Virus record (IMG/VR): IMGVR_UViG_3300030104_005934 | Location: 1 to 23,538 of that record | Length of the DNA stretch: 23,538 bases | Direction: 5' to 3' (one strand) | DNA from: a virus | Part shown: piece after piece, positions 1 to 9,641 of the stretch | Position numbering within the stretch: position 1 is the first letter of the stretch | How the letters are laid out: the number at the start of each line of letters is the position of its first letter | Program-made: the position numbers and the translations under genes | Notes under the pieces: model-generated | Seen by the model: the letters and a program-made list of their open reading frames with translations, nothing else | What the model was told of the DNA's origin: nothing | Databases searched by the model: none

Positions 1-556
1 GTAATTCACCTTTTCTTTCTAACTCTTGTAATCTACCTGCTTGTATTGCTCTAGCTCTTTCATTAGCTGCCTCTTGTTGTCCTATCGATGCAGATATTCT
101 AGCTGCTTGTTGCGTTTGTTGATTAGCTAATGATTGCGCTAAAGCAGCTATACCGCTACCACCCGCAGCACCTCTAAAACTACCAAGTATATCAGCTCTA
201 GCTTGAGCGCCTTGTTCAGCCATAAAATCTGCTTGCTGTGTATTAACCCTTAAATCTTCCATAGTGTTTTCCATACCCGTGTAAGGATTTTGTACGTCAG
301 CATATATATTGCTAGTATCTAGACCTTCATAAGCTGCTCTCATTTCTTCATATTGCTTTTGTGCAGCTCTTTGTTGTCTTTTTCTTCGTCTACTACCAAA
401 AAGACCACTAAGCAAACTTGCTCCAGCAGAGATCATCATCATTTGTGGTCCACCTATAGCAGTGCCTCCTGCTGTTGCGCCTCCTGCTGCCGCGCCACTA
501 CTAAATAAGCTTGCAAATATATTTTTTACAGGTGAATTTTTTGTTTTATCTTCCAT
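1..556 (-). CDS. Internal virion (DNA-ejection) protein, N-terminal part
   Basis: The reading frame starts at an ATG at 554-556 and runs off the left edge after 185 codons with no stop, so only the N-terminus is here. Residues 19-54 are rich in Gly, Ala, Ile and Leu, ending in a basic stretch (SRRRKRQQR, 55-63), like a membrane-active segment. From about residue 60 the protein is Ala-, Gln-, Glu- and Arg-rich and probably helical (for example SLANQQTQQAARISA). This composition, and the position right after the tail-ring and nozzle genes, matches T7 gp14-like or P22-type ejection proteins, which leave the capsid and help build a channel across the envelope. The assignment rests on composition and gene order, not on a recognised catalytic motif. 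The leader is A/T-rich with no Shine-Dalgarno. A phage structural protein of another kind remains possible. Confidence 0.6.
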   Translation of the reverse strand, partial: MEDKTKNSPVKNIFASLFSSGAAAGGATAGGTAIGGPQMMMISAGASLLSGLFGSRRRKRQQRAAQKQYEEMRAAYEGLDTSNIYADVQNPYTGMENTMEDLRVNTQQADFMAEQGAQARADILGSFRGAAGGSGIAALAQSLANQQTQQAARISASIGQQEAANERARAIQAGRLQELERKGEL

Positions 557-605
557 TATAGTATTTTATATATTTATTATCACAGTTTTCACTGTTTTTT
601 TACTT

Positions 606-2000
606 TTAACTAGTTGTTACAACCGCTGTTATAAATCTACTTACATCTATCGATATTGTAGTTTCTTCAACTTTAGAACCACACTCGATAACCTCTATAT
701 CACCAGTTACAGTTACTGTTTGGCCAGAACCATTAATGTTTACTACTTCGCCACTTTCTAAAGATGCTGTTCCGGTAAATCCTACGGTTCCTCTTGAATG
801 TCCATTACTAGCCTCGTTATAACTAGTCAAACCAGTAACAACTCTTTCTGTTAAATTTATACTACTAACAGTTGTATGGTCTACCATTATACCTCTTGCA
901 ACAACAAGTTCAAGATTATTAGCAGAAGAAGTAGCAGCGTTAGTAACAGCCGTTATAGGTGTTAATTCTGCTTTTAAATTACTCACTTTAATATCCCAAC
1001 CAGTCATTTGTTTTATTTTTTGAGGTCCAAAAGCAAAAAAACTAACGTCAGTATCCCCTTCTAAAGCGTCAGCTTGACCTACGTTAAAGTTTATTATACC
1101 CTCAAAAGATCTAGTAACAAGCTTTGTCACCTCGTCTATTGTAAGTGTAATTTTACCTATTCGTTTTACGGCTTTTTTAGCTAGTTTTAATATTGATTTT
1201 TCAAAATCTGTACCTTCTGATTCTATAGAAAACTCTCTTCCTTCTGTAACAACAGTATTAGCTGTAACATTACTACCAGTTACAACCATACCAGCTTCAA
1301 TACCATCAGCATTATCTATTGAAAATCCAAATCTATTATTAGTTGTTTCACCCGCAAAACCTGTAGCTTTTATATTACCTATTGTTCTACCAGTAATACT
1401 AGTTACAAAATCATCTGCTTGAGGTTGTCTATCTATTCTAAAAGCACTAGTAGTAGCGTTTGCTGTTAAAGTTAAAGTAAATGATGTTTTTGGTATTGGT
1501 TTACCTATTGTACCCTGTAATATACCTGGTTCAAATTCTCCTGCCATACTAGTAAAACCAGCATTACTACTTGTGTCAACAACTGTAAATAAAGCTGATT
1601 GAGTTAAAGTTTGAACTATTCTTTTTCTTAAAAAATTAGAAGTAGAACCAGTACTAGCATTAACATCTATATCGCCAGCTTCATCTTTAACTTCTATATA
1701 ATCAGCATGCTCAGAATCAAGAGATGGATCTGTAACTAAATAAACTTCATATTGATCCGCATCTGTAACAGGTGGAAAAACAATAATACCTGTATAACCA
1801 GAAGTAGATGCAGAGCCTTTTAAAAAAGTTTCGTTAGCTTGAAATTTTTGAGTTACAAAATTATAATAGTTATTATCTTCGTTTTTAACAGATAAGTAAA
1901 AACCAGCGTTGTTATCTCCAGATATAGAAAAGCCTCTAACTTCTCCAGCTGCAGAAATGTTAGACGTATCTAAATTAAATTGTTTTATTATTTTAGCCAT
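606..2000 (-). CDS. Beta-rich virion protein, probably tail-associated, function unknown
   Basis: This 464-residue protein begins six bases after the stop of the giant nozzle-like gene and precedes the ejection-protein gene, so it sits in the tail module. It is rich in Thr, Ser, Val, Gly and Ile with short alternating beta-strand patterns and has no signal peptide or transmembrane segment. The N-terminal 120 residues (with YNFVTQKFQ, and TGIIVFPPVTDADQYEVYL near residues 70-90) form the part I recognise as recurrent in marine phage contigs. Residues 265-310 contain a basic helical patch (KSILKLAKKAVKRIGK) followed by more strands. I do not recognise an enzyme motif. It could be a tail hub accessory, a decoration protein or a base for fibres. 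The start is supported by the short spacing to the upstream stop. Confidence is high that it is a gene and moderate that it is structural. Confidence 0.7.
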   Translation of the reverse strand: MAKIIKQFNLDTSNISAAGEVRGFSISGDNNAGFYLSVKNEDNNYYNFVTQKFQANETFLKGSASTSGYTGIIVFPPVTDADQYEVYLVTDPSLDSEHADYIEVKDEAGDIDVNASTGSTSNFLRKRIVQTLTQSALFTVVDTSSNAGFTSMAGEFEPGILQGTIGKPIPKTSFTLTLTANATTSAFRIDRQPQADDFVTSITGRTIGNIKATGFAGETTNNRFGFSIDNADGIEAGMVVTGSNVTANTVVTEGREFSIESEGTDFEKSILKLAKKAVKRIGKITLTIDEVTKLVTRSFEGIINFNVGQADALEGDTDVSFFAFGPQKIKQMTGWDIKVSNLKAELTPITAVTNAATSSANNLELVVARGIMVDHTTVSSINLTERVVTGLTSYNEASNGHSRGTVGFTGTASLESGEVVNINGSGQTVTVTGDIEVIECGSKVEETTISIDVSRFITAVVTTS

Positions 2001-2006
2001 ATTTTA

Positions 2007-5000
2007 TTATTTGCTACTTTCAGTTATTTCTGCTGAAACAGTAAACATTTCAACTTTTTCTTTAGAATTATTTTCAAATTTAGCGTTAGCATAGTAACCT
2101 AAAAGATTAGACATGTTAACTATTTTGTTTTTAACAAAGAAACAATAATCTGAAGCTTGAGGCATTGTGCCACCAGTCTCTACCTCTATAGTATCTCCAC
2201 TAATAAAAACAACTTTACCAACTTGTGTAATATTGTTGTTACTATTAAAATATATAGTGTCTCCTTTTTGCATTGATACATTTATTTCGCCAGAAAAATC
2301 TATAAAATTACCATTAACACTTTCAACTACACCTAAACCTTGTATTTCAAGAGCGCTAAAATCCGTTGTTTTATCTACAATAGAATCAACACCTTTAATA
2401 TAGTTAAACCATTTCTTTTCTTTTTCTATAAACTCATTTAAACTACCTTGCGCTTGATCAGTTGTAATACCACTAACATACCAACCGTCTTTTGCTATTG
2501 CGTTATAATATTGTTCATCACTTATACCAGTTGCTGTATCTGTAGCAAAAATATCTATTTTAGATTGACTACCTTCATAAGTTAAAGCGTGAAAACTTTT
2601 TATACTACTAGGTGCTTCGTTTAAAACAACATCAATACTTGAGTTTGTGTATTCTCCATAAAAAGTATTTCTACTTACATTATATTCTTGTCCTTGCACG
2701 TAGAAACTATCAACATGATGCTGATATAATTTACCTTTTTTAACGGTAAAATAATCATTAGCACAGCTTAAACCGTTTTCAGGCACAAATGATTTAAAAC
2801 TAACCCAACCCCTTACGATTTCTTTAAATGAAACTGTTACAGGGTTTTCAGCAGAGTTTACAGTTAAGTTATATTGATCTTTTTTATCATCATAACTTCC
2901 AATTAATTTTCTACTTAACTTTAGGTTGTCTCTAAACCAGTCTTTCATACCAGCGTCAGATATAGGTGTTAACCCGTCTTTTGATAATCTAATAACAGCA
3001 CCTCTTACTTTGTCAGTAAAATAAGTTCTATAAGATTCAGATGCAAATGACTCTGGGTTTTTAGATATACCATATTCACCAACAAAAGGTCTAGACTGAC
3101 CTAATACTCTATTAGTAGCAACTAGCTGTGGGTTTCCATCTGCTTCAAAAACAGCGTCTTTACTTGCTAGTATTTGTAAAACTTTATCTTCACATAAAGT
3201 TATTAAATCAGTGTTTCTAGCATGTAATTTTTGTATACTACCATAAGTTGGGTTTATATCTTTTGTAATTTTTTCACCAGCTATAAATTGATTTAAATTA
3301 TTTACACCGCTATTAGCATTGTATAAACCAGAATATATTAAACCATACTTTCTATGTTCTTCTTTGTAGTTTGAAAACTCTAATGTTGTAGACGCTTTAA
3401 CTCCATTTGCCATAAATGGAAGATTAAAACTATCTCTAACTCTATTTGATTCAACACCGTTTCCAAACGAAAAGCAATTATACCAATTTAAAGTATAAGA
3501 AGTTTTTAAGGTGCTTAAGTTTTCTAAAACATAAATTCTATTTGTGTAAAAACCGTTAATAGCGTCTCCATAAGCACCTTCCCAACCTTGAATAGTTACA
3601 GTTATAGAACTTCCATCTGGCTTATGTATTTTTATTGCGTCTCCAATATTAAGACCTTTCTTTTCATCACCAGGACCAGGTATAATATCACTAACTTTAA
3701 CAGCGTGGCCTTGACCACTACCGCTCGTTTGGCCTGGTAATAGAAACGTTGAACCACCCCAAGCAAAGTTTATATACCAACCAGGTGTACCCACAGTGCC
3801 ATCTCCATTTAAACCAAGCGTGTTAGCGGTACCATTATAACCAACGCTATCAACTGTTGTTTTTGTAATAGAAATACCTGGAGTTGCTGATGATACACTT
3901 GAACCTAATGGTATAGCTATATATTTATTTTCTTGTGTAAAAAACAAAGGATTATACCCACTAGCCTCATAATACACATCTAAAGGTGTGTTTTCTTTAG
4001 GTTCTGTTTCCCATATAGCTGGATTACTAGGCATTACAGCTTCTCTTTCTATTTCTTCAACTATTTCTAAATTATAAAACACAGGCATTATACCAGGCGT
4101 ACCACCTACAATACCCATATCTTCATCAAAAACACCATAACCATGATTAAGCGGGTCTTGTGCATTTAATCTATTACATGAATACTGCGAGTAACCATTC
4201 ATTGTTGGTTGTTTAAACACCATGTTTTGAGCGGTTGTAGGTAAGTTAGTTTTTATATCATGAACAGTTATTTCTAAACTTGTAGCATTTAAATTTAAAA
4301 TAGTTCTATAACCACAAAGATGTAGTCTAAAGTGAGTATTGTGTTCTGTTATTTTCCAAATTAAAAGCTCTTCAAACCCAGCAGCACCATTAAAAATATG
4401 ACCAGCAGCAGCGTTTGAATGTGAATATAATATTAAACCTGTTTTTATTACAACGTTATTACCGTCTGCGTCTGTAGCATTTAAATCATCAACACAAATA
4501 TAACACTTACTACCAGACGTTGCATGAGTTGCTTTAGGAGTTGTTGACTGTGAACCACTATAAGCAGAATGTGCTTTTGTTAAAACAAGCCCTTCTTCTA
4601 TTGGTCCTATTGGCCCAGCAGGATTCCAACTTATAACAGGAAGATTTTGGGAGTTTACAACGGTTAACTCGTAGTTGCTAGTAAAATTTGGTGAAAGTTG
4701 GGCAGATCTTTTTTCCGTGTTAGGACTCCAAGTGCTTTCAACCGTACCATTTGGCCATGTATCACCTGATTCATCTTCAAAGTATGGATTTGTAGGGTCT
4801 TCAAGAACATCTTCCCAAAGCCAATTATTAGTTCCTTCTCGTTTATATCTTATCGACGCATACTGATTATCACCAATAACGCTGTAAACTTCATTTGTAG
4901 GATCTTCTTTAAATCTAAATTTATTACCAGTATTTAAAGCGTTAACAAGTTTTATAGTGTTTTCAATGTCATAGTTATTATTACCACCGTCTGTTCCAAT

Positions 5001-8000
5001 GTTCCAGTAGTTACTTTGACTCATTTCATTACTATGAACATGTAGCACTTTTGTGGCTCTACCCATAGCATCATAGTTAGAGTTTCTTAATATTCCACCT
5101 GCCGCTATATCTAGTTTTAATAATCCAGAACTAGCGCTAAAACCTTGATTTCCTAACGCACCAATAACACCAGCGCCAGCAAATCCAAAATCCATGCCAC
5201 TTAAAGAATTTAAATATTTACGTTTAACTTTAGGACCGTTGTCAATAAACCAAACCGTGTTATTTTCTCTTTCATCTTTTTTCCAGTTATGACTATCTGC
5301 TAGTCTAGCTGGGTTTTGTATATCTTCTTTAGTCCAAGTGTTTACAGAGCTATTAGCTACATATCCAGGTGGTAAAATACCATACCAACCATTACCACTA
5401 TAATCTTGATTAGCTGAATTAGTATCTCTACCAACAGTTATAACTGCTAATTCAAATTTCCAATGAGCACTACCAAAAGCCTGTTTGTAATATTCAGATT
5501 GTGAAACTCCACCAGCTACATCGCCAAAAACATATTGACCAACATTAATATTTGCACCTATATTACCACTAGCATTTGAGTTATACTCTGACATTTCAAA
5601 TTCATTAGGAGCGTGTAGATAGTTTCTAAAATATGGCGCAAATCTACCAAAATCTTCGTTGTATTGTCCTAATGACTGACCGGTTAGTAAAGCTCTATGG
5701 GTTGTTTTATGATTTGAATTCATAGAATAAAGTCTTCTAGACAACAATGTTCTATAATTAGAACTTAAATTACCACTCAGTTCACTGGTTAGTATATTGC
5801 TACCAATAACTCCATCAGCGTTTATTTTTATAAAAAACTTACCGTCAAATTTAGCAGAATTTTCTACTTCATACCTATATATGTTAACAGTAATATTATC
5901 TTGTATAGAACTTACATTGTTTACATCGTCTACAATAAAATTAACATCAGGTCCTAAAACTTTTTCTAAAAATACTGTGTACTGTGAAGACGTTAAAGTA
6001 ACTCCTTGTTGTCCAAAATCACTTTTTATTTTAGTTATTCTATATCTTTCAGAAACTACATTTGTTATTGTGTTAGAAAACTCTATATATAAAACGCCAT
6101 CCTGATCATCAAAACTCGTACTTACAGAATTTGTAAACTCTTCATAGTCCATTTTAAAAGTATTTTTTCCTTCTAATGGAAAAGTATTGTCATTAATGCT
6201 TTGAGAAAATATATTTACAGCTGGAGTAGAAGAAGTGTTGTGTGTTAAACTTTCTATGAGTAATTTTTTCTGTTTTATAAAATCTGGCGCTTCATTTTGT
6301 ATATCTAAAACTTTATATCTAGCTTCTTCTACTACTAAAGTTTCTTTTTCTATACCTTTTTTTAATATTAAAAAATCATCAATATTTACTTTATTTACAT
6401 CTGAAGAAGGAAAAGAAAGCCATATTTGATTATCTTCAGCATTATAAAACCTATCCATAGCCATGTTGTAGTATTCGCCAGAAGTTTCTTTTATAAAAAA
6501 CTTAAAATACTTTAAATCATCTGGAAAGTTGTTATTGTTAAAAGATACTGATATTTTATTTTGTTTATCACTAAAAGCTTTACCTAATTTGTTGGTGGCT
6601 GTAAAATTAGATATTACAGGCGTTTCTCTACCATATTCGTCTACAAAAACAGCACCTATTTGATAGTCTCGTAAAGATTTTATAGAAGGTAAAGGTTTTT
6701 CGCTTATAGATTCACTTAAAATACTAAAATTAAAATCAGGATAATAATCTTCATTATTATATTTTAAATCAAAACCTTGTTTGTAGTTAGCGTACACTAT
6801 TCTACTTCCAACAACTTCTTGTGCTAACGCTACTTTAGGTACGTTATCCCAAGGTCTTATTAGTTGGTTGGCGTTAATAGCTTTATATATTTGCTCGTTT
6901 TTTATAGTATAAGTATCTTCGTCCCAAGCATTATTATTATTTAAAATAGCGTTAGGCGTTATTGTATCAACAACATAAAGATTAGTAGATGTATCCTCTT
7001 TGTATATTATATCTATTTCTTTAACACCATCTGGAATATTTTTCTTAAAATCACTAACTTCAATAGATGTTATTCTATTTGACATACCTAAGTTATAACC
7101 TTTTTTAGGATGGTAATCAAAGTTTCCTGGAACAAAAGCGACTTGAGAATATGGTGATATAGCAGAGTACTCGTTATCCTGATATCTATATCTATATGCT
7201 ATTCTTGGTAATTTAAATTCAAATATACTTAAGTTTTCATCATATCTATCTACTACGTAGTTTAGTTGTGATAAACCAGGTGGGGTGCCTTGTGTTGGAA
7301 GTGGTATTGAAGTAACTCGTACTTTTAAATAAGGATTTAAATTGTCTATTCTACGTATTGAAAAACTATTTACTCTACCTACAAAACCTCCATTATTTAT
7401 ACTAGCACCCTGAAGCATTATTTTGTTATTGTAACTAGAAGAGGGGTTGTAAGGATTATTAGCGTTTAACATTGGGATAGTATAGTTAAGCTGACCAGGT
7501 TCAAATTTAAACGTAAAAGTTTGAACGCCGCTTGTTGTTCTATCGCCAGTATTATAAAGCCTAACATTATGGTTGTGATTTGTTATATTTAAATTAGCTG
7601 CTCCAGTATGAACTTGTACCGAGTACTTACCACTATCGCGCTCTATATCTAAAGTCATTTCATAAGTAGCACCGTAAACAAAATTAATAGTACTACTTGT
7701 AAATTTAGCCCAACTCTGACCACCGCCATAAGCAGTGTCAACATCAATTCTATCTTGAGCAGCGTTGTATACAAAATAATTAGGACCGTGATGTGAAGTC
7801 CAACTTCCCATAGTCGGATTTGTAAAGTTAGGGTTGTTATTTAAAGTATAACCAGAACTAGAACCCATAAAACTATTTAAATGATCTTCTAATATTTTAA
7901 CTTTAAAATTAAAATTAGTTAAAGGAACAACTGGCTGCTCGTCATAATTTTGACCTTCAAAAGCTTTTATTACTAATTCATCACCTACGTTCCAGGACAA

Positions 8001-9638
8001 TTCAAAATCATTATTATCATTTATATCTGTAAAAAGTCTAAGATAAAAAATATCGTTTAACGATAAGTTTACAAAATCATAATCACCGCCGACAATAGCA
8101 TCTTCATCAGAAGAACCAGGCGGGGTAACATGTGTTATTGCTGTATATGTTTCGTTTAAGCTTCTTTGAGTATTTAATTTTATTAATGGAGCTAAAACTG
8201 GTTGTTTTTTAATAACAGTAATATGTTCTTCTTTTATATCAGTTTCTATTTCGTTGTGTTCATTAATAAATTGAGTATGAGTAAAATCAGAGCTAGTACC
8301 TTTTATTGATCTAGGTATATTTATTTTTTTAGGTTCTGTGTAGTTGTCTGTAAAAAACAACATATCATCTACTATATTTATACCTGTTATTAATCTTTGT
8401 CTTGAAAAATTTAAAACTTCATCTGTTGAATCTATCAAAACAGGTGTTATAGTTTTTGATTTATTATCATATTCTACTATACAACTATTAACTTGTGATG
8501 GCACGCTAAGAACTTGTCTAACAGAAATATCTTCAACTACACCATTAAAAGCCCCATCATTATATAAAACTATTTTACCAACATTACCAGATCCTTGTAC
8601 CCATCTTTTAGTGTAAGTTCCAACACTTTCTTCTAGGTGAATATTTGTTTGGGATGGCGTACTGCCTGAGCCGTGATTTGCTAGTATAAATTGACCAGAA
8701 CCACCAGTTGTAATAGTGTATTTTATTTCATACTCATTTCCTTGTATAATTTCAGGTACAGTAACACGAGCGTAGCCATAGTCAGGTTGTGCACCGGCTT
8801 GAAAAACATTGTTGCTAATTGTCCAACTAGTACCAAACCCGCCATATATATCCCAATCGCTGTCTATAAAATTTACAAGTAAATCATTTCCTAAAACTTC
8901 ACTATCCATTGGATTTAGCTCTGATATAGATATACTATTAATACTTAAGCTTTTTCTATAAACTGTTCCGTTAACAAGTTCAAACTGAAGTCTCATTTCA
9001 GTGCTATTGTTATTTGAAGCTTGATTAAATGTAAAAATGTTAACGTATTTATCAGTATTGTTTAAAATGTAATTGCTAGATGAACTATCATTTAAAGGTC
9101 TGTAACCAGAGTTACCAGTGTTAATACCGGCTAAAAATATTTTAATATCACCTTGAGAATCATTGTTTTTAAAATCTTTTATATCAACTTCTACTTTGTA
9201 TCTTTTTCCGTCTTCTAAGTTAAATGTGTTTGTTCTAAATCCCGGATATGTTGTCGGGGTAGCCCCAGGTACAATATTTGAATTAATAACAACACCATCA
9301 CCAGTAAAATTATTAGAAAATGAAGAATCACTAACAAAGTTAGACTCGTCATCAAAATACATGTCTGGCAATATTTGTTTTTTGTTATCTATAAGATAAT
9401 AAAGCTTATCGTTTTTTTCATCTGAAACGCTACCTACACAAAAAGCATCATCTCCAATAAAATTTTGGTTTTGAACTAATGTATTACCAAGTATATTTTG
9501 CACTGTACCAACGTCAGATTCTTCTGATGTTGACACTTGTATGTTCATTGCGTCTCTATATTCACCGTTTGGAACAAGTCTTTCATCAAGATCTTTGTTC
9601 ATTTTACCACCGGTAAACTGATTCTTAATCTCTGGCAT
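2007..9638 (-). CDS. Giant tail nozzle / stabilisation protein (T7 gp12- or P22 gp10-like), with inserted carbohydrate-binding-like domains
   Basis: At 2543 residues this is the largest gene here, uninterrupted. It opens with FTGGKMNKDLDERLVPNGEYRDAMN (about residues 8-32) and then GTVQNILGN, the beginning typical of nozzle proteins that form a beta-propeller ring at the distal end of short tails. The propeller signature resumes with IVEYDNKSKTITPVLID (387-403) and ITGINIVDDMLFFTDN (417-432). Near the C-terminus is VRGAVIRLSKDGLTPIS (about 2205-2225), again typical of the family. Between these blocks are inserts with the look of galactose-binding-fold (CBM-like) modules: about 94-243, 250-376 and 598-766. 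T7 gp12 is near 800 residues, so this protein is roughly three times as long. The middle third (about 1300-1950) is Gly-, Asn- and Thr-rich with no motif I can name. The gene starts three bases after the TAG stop of the adaptor gene. It probably closes the DNA channel and may also touch host glycans through the inserts. The nozzle call is firm on motifs and order; the glycan role is inferred. Confidence 0.8.
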   Translation of the reverse strand: MPEIKNQFTGGKMNKDLDERLVPNGEYRDAMNIQVSTSEESDVGTVQNILGNTLVQNQNFIGDDAFCVGSVSDEKNDKLYYLIDNKKQILPDMYFDDESNFVSDSSFSNNFTGDGVVINSNIVPGATPTTYPGFRTNTFNLEDGKRYKVEVDIKDFKNNDSQGDIKIFLAGINTGNSGYRPLNDSSSSNYILNNTDKYVNIFTFNQASNNNSTEMRLQFELVNGTVYRKSLSINSISISELNPMDSEVLGNDLLVNFIDSDWDIYGGFGTSWTISNNVFQAGAQPDYGYARVTVPEIIQGNEYEIKYTITTGGSGQFILANHGSGSTPSQTNIHLEESVGTYTKRWVQGSGNVGKIVLYNDGAFNGVVEDISVRQVLSVPSQVNSCIVEYDNKSKTITPVLIDSTDEVLNFSRQRLITGINIVDDMLFFTDNYTEPKKINIPRSIKGTSSDFTHTQFINEHNEIETDIKEEHITVIKKQPVLAPLIKLNTQRSLNETYTAITHVTPPGSSDEDAIVGGDYDFVNLSLNDIFYLRLFTDINDNNDFELSWNVGDELVIKAFEGQNYDEQPVVPLTNFNFKVKILEDHLNSFMGSSSGYTLNNNPNFTNPTMGSWTSHHGPNYFVYNAAQDRIDVDTAYGGGQSWAKFTSSTINFVYGATYEMTLDIERDSGKYSVQVHTGAANLNITNHNHNVRLYNTGDRTTSGVQTFTFKFEPGQLNYTIPMLNANNPYNPSSSYNNKIMLQGASINNGGFVGRVNSFSIRRIDNLNPYLKVRVTSIPLPTQGTPPGLSQLNYVVDRYDENLSIFEFKLPRIAYRYRYQDNEYSAISPYSQVAFVPGNFDYHPKKGYNLGMSNRITSIEVSDFKKNIPDGVKEIDIIYKEDTSTNLYVVDTITPNAILNNNNAWDEDTYTIKNEQIYKAINANQLIRPWDNVPKVALAQEVVGSRIVYANYKQGFDLKYNNEDYYPDFNFSILSESISEKPLPSIKSLRDYQIGAVFVDEYGRETPVISNFTATNKLGKAFSDKQNKISVSFNNNNFPDDLKYFKFFIKETSGEYYNMAMDRFYNAEDNQIWLSFPSSDVNKVNIDDFLILKKGIEKETLVVEEARYKVLDIQNEAPDFIKQKKLLIESLTHNTSSTPAVNIFSQSINDNTFPLEGKNTFKMDYEEFTNSVSTSFDDQDGVLYIEFSNTITNVVSERYRITKIKSDFGQQGVTLTSSQYTVFLEKVLGPDVNFIVDDVNNVSSIQDNITVNIYRYEVENSAKFDGKFFIKINADGVIGSNILTSELSGNLSSNYRTLLSRRLYSMNSNHKTTHRALLTGQSLGQYNEDFGRFAPYFRNYLHAPNEFEMSEYNSNASGNIGANINVGQYVFGDVAGGVSQSEYYKQAFGSAHWKFELAVITVGRDTNSANQDYSGNGWYGILPPGYVANSSVNTWTKEDIQNPARLADSHNWKKDERENNTVWFIDNGPKVKRKYLNSLSGMDFGFAGAGVIGALGNQGFSASSGLLKLDIAAGGILRNSNYDAMGRATKVLHVHSNEMSQSNYWNIGTDGGNNNYDIENTIKLVNALNTGNKFRFKEDPTNEVYSVIGDNQYASIRYKREGTNNWLWEDVLEDPTNPYFEDESGDTWPNGTVESTWSPNTEKRSAQLSPNFTSNYELTVVNSQNLPVISWNPAGPIGPIEEGLVLTKAHSAYSGSQSTTPKATHATSGSKCYICVDDLNATDADGNNVVIKTGLILYSHSNAAAGHIFNGAAGFEELLIWKITEHNTHFRLHLCGYRTILNLNATSLEITVHDIKTNLPTTAQNMVFKQPTMNGYSQYSCNRLNAQDPLNHGYGVFDEDMGIVGGTPGIMPVFYNLEIVEEIEREAVMPSNPAIWETEPKENTPLDVYYEASGYNPLFFTQENKYIAIPLGSSVSSATPGISITKTTVDSVGYNGTANTLGLNGDGTVGTPGWYINFAWGGSTFLLPGQTSGSGQGHAVKVSDIIPGPGDEKKGLNIGDAIKIHKPDGSSITVTIQGWEGAYGDAINGFYTNRIYVLENLSTLKTSYTLNWYNCFSFGNGVESNRVRDSFNLPFMANGVKASTTLEFSNYKEEHRKYGLIYSGLYNANSGVNNLNQFIAGEKITKDINPTYGSIQKLHARNTDLITLCEDKVLQILASKDAVFEADGNPQLVATNRVLGQSRPFVGEYGISKNPESFASESYRTYFTDKVRGAVIRLSKDGLTPISDAGMKDWFRDNLKLSRKLIGSYDDKKDQYNLTVNSAENPVTVSFKEIVRGWVSFKSFVPENGLSCANDYFTVKKGKLYQHHVDSFYVQGQEYNVSRNTFYGEYTNSSIDVVLNEAPSSIKSFHALTYEGSQSKIDIFATDTATGISDEQYYNAIAKDGWYVSGITTDQAQGSLNEFIEKEKKWFNYIKGVDSIVDKTTDFSALEIQGLGVVESVNGNFIDFSGEINVSMQKGDTIYFNSNNNITQVGKVVFISGDTIEVETGGTMPQASDYCFFVKNKIVNMSNLLGYYANAKFENNSKEKVEMFTVSAEITESSK

Positions 9639-9641
9639 GTA

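Noticed and set aside
582-595. Short inverted repeat ACAGT-TTTC-ACTGT between the beta-rich gene and the ejection-protein gene
   Set aside because: Only five pairs, and the T-run lies on the wrong side for minus-strand transcription, so it is too weak to call a terminator.
4561-4640. A GPIGPI stretch in the nozzle protein as a collagen-like repeat
   Set aside because: Only about two Gly-Pro units are present, far too few for a collagen triple helix.
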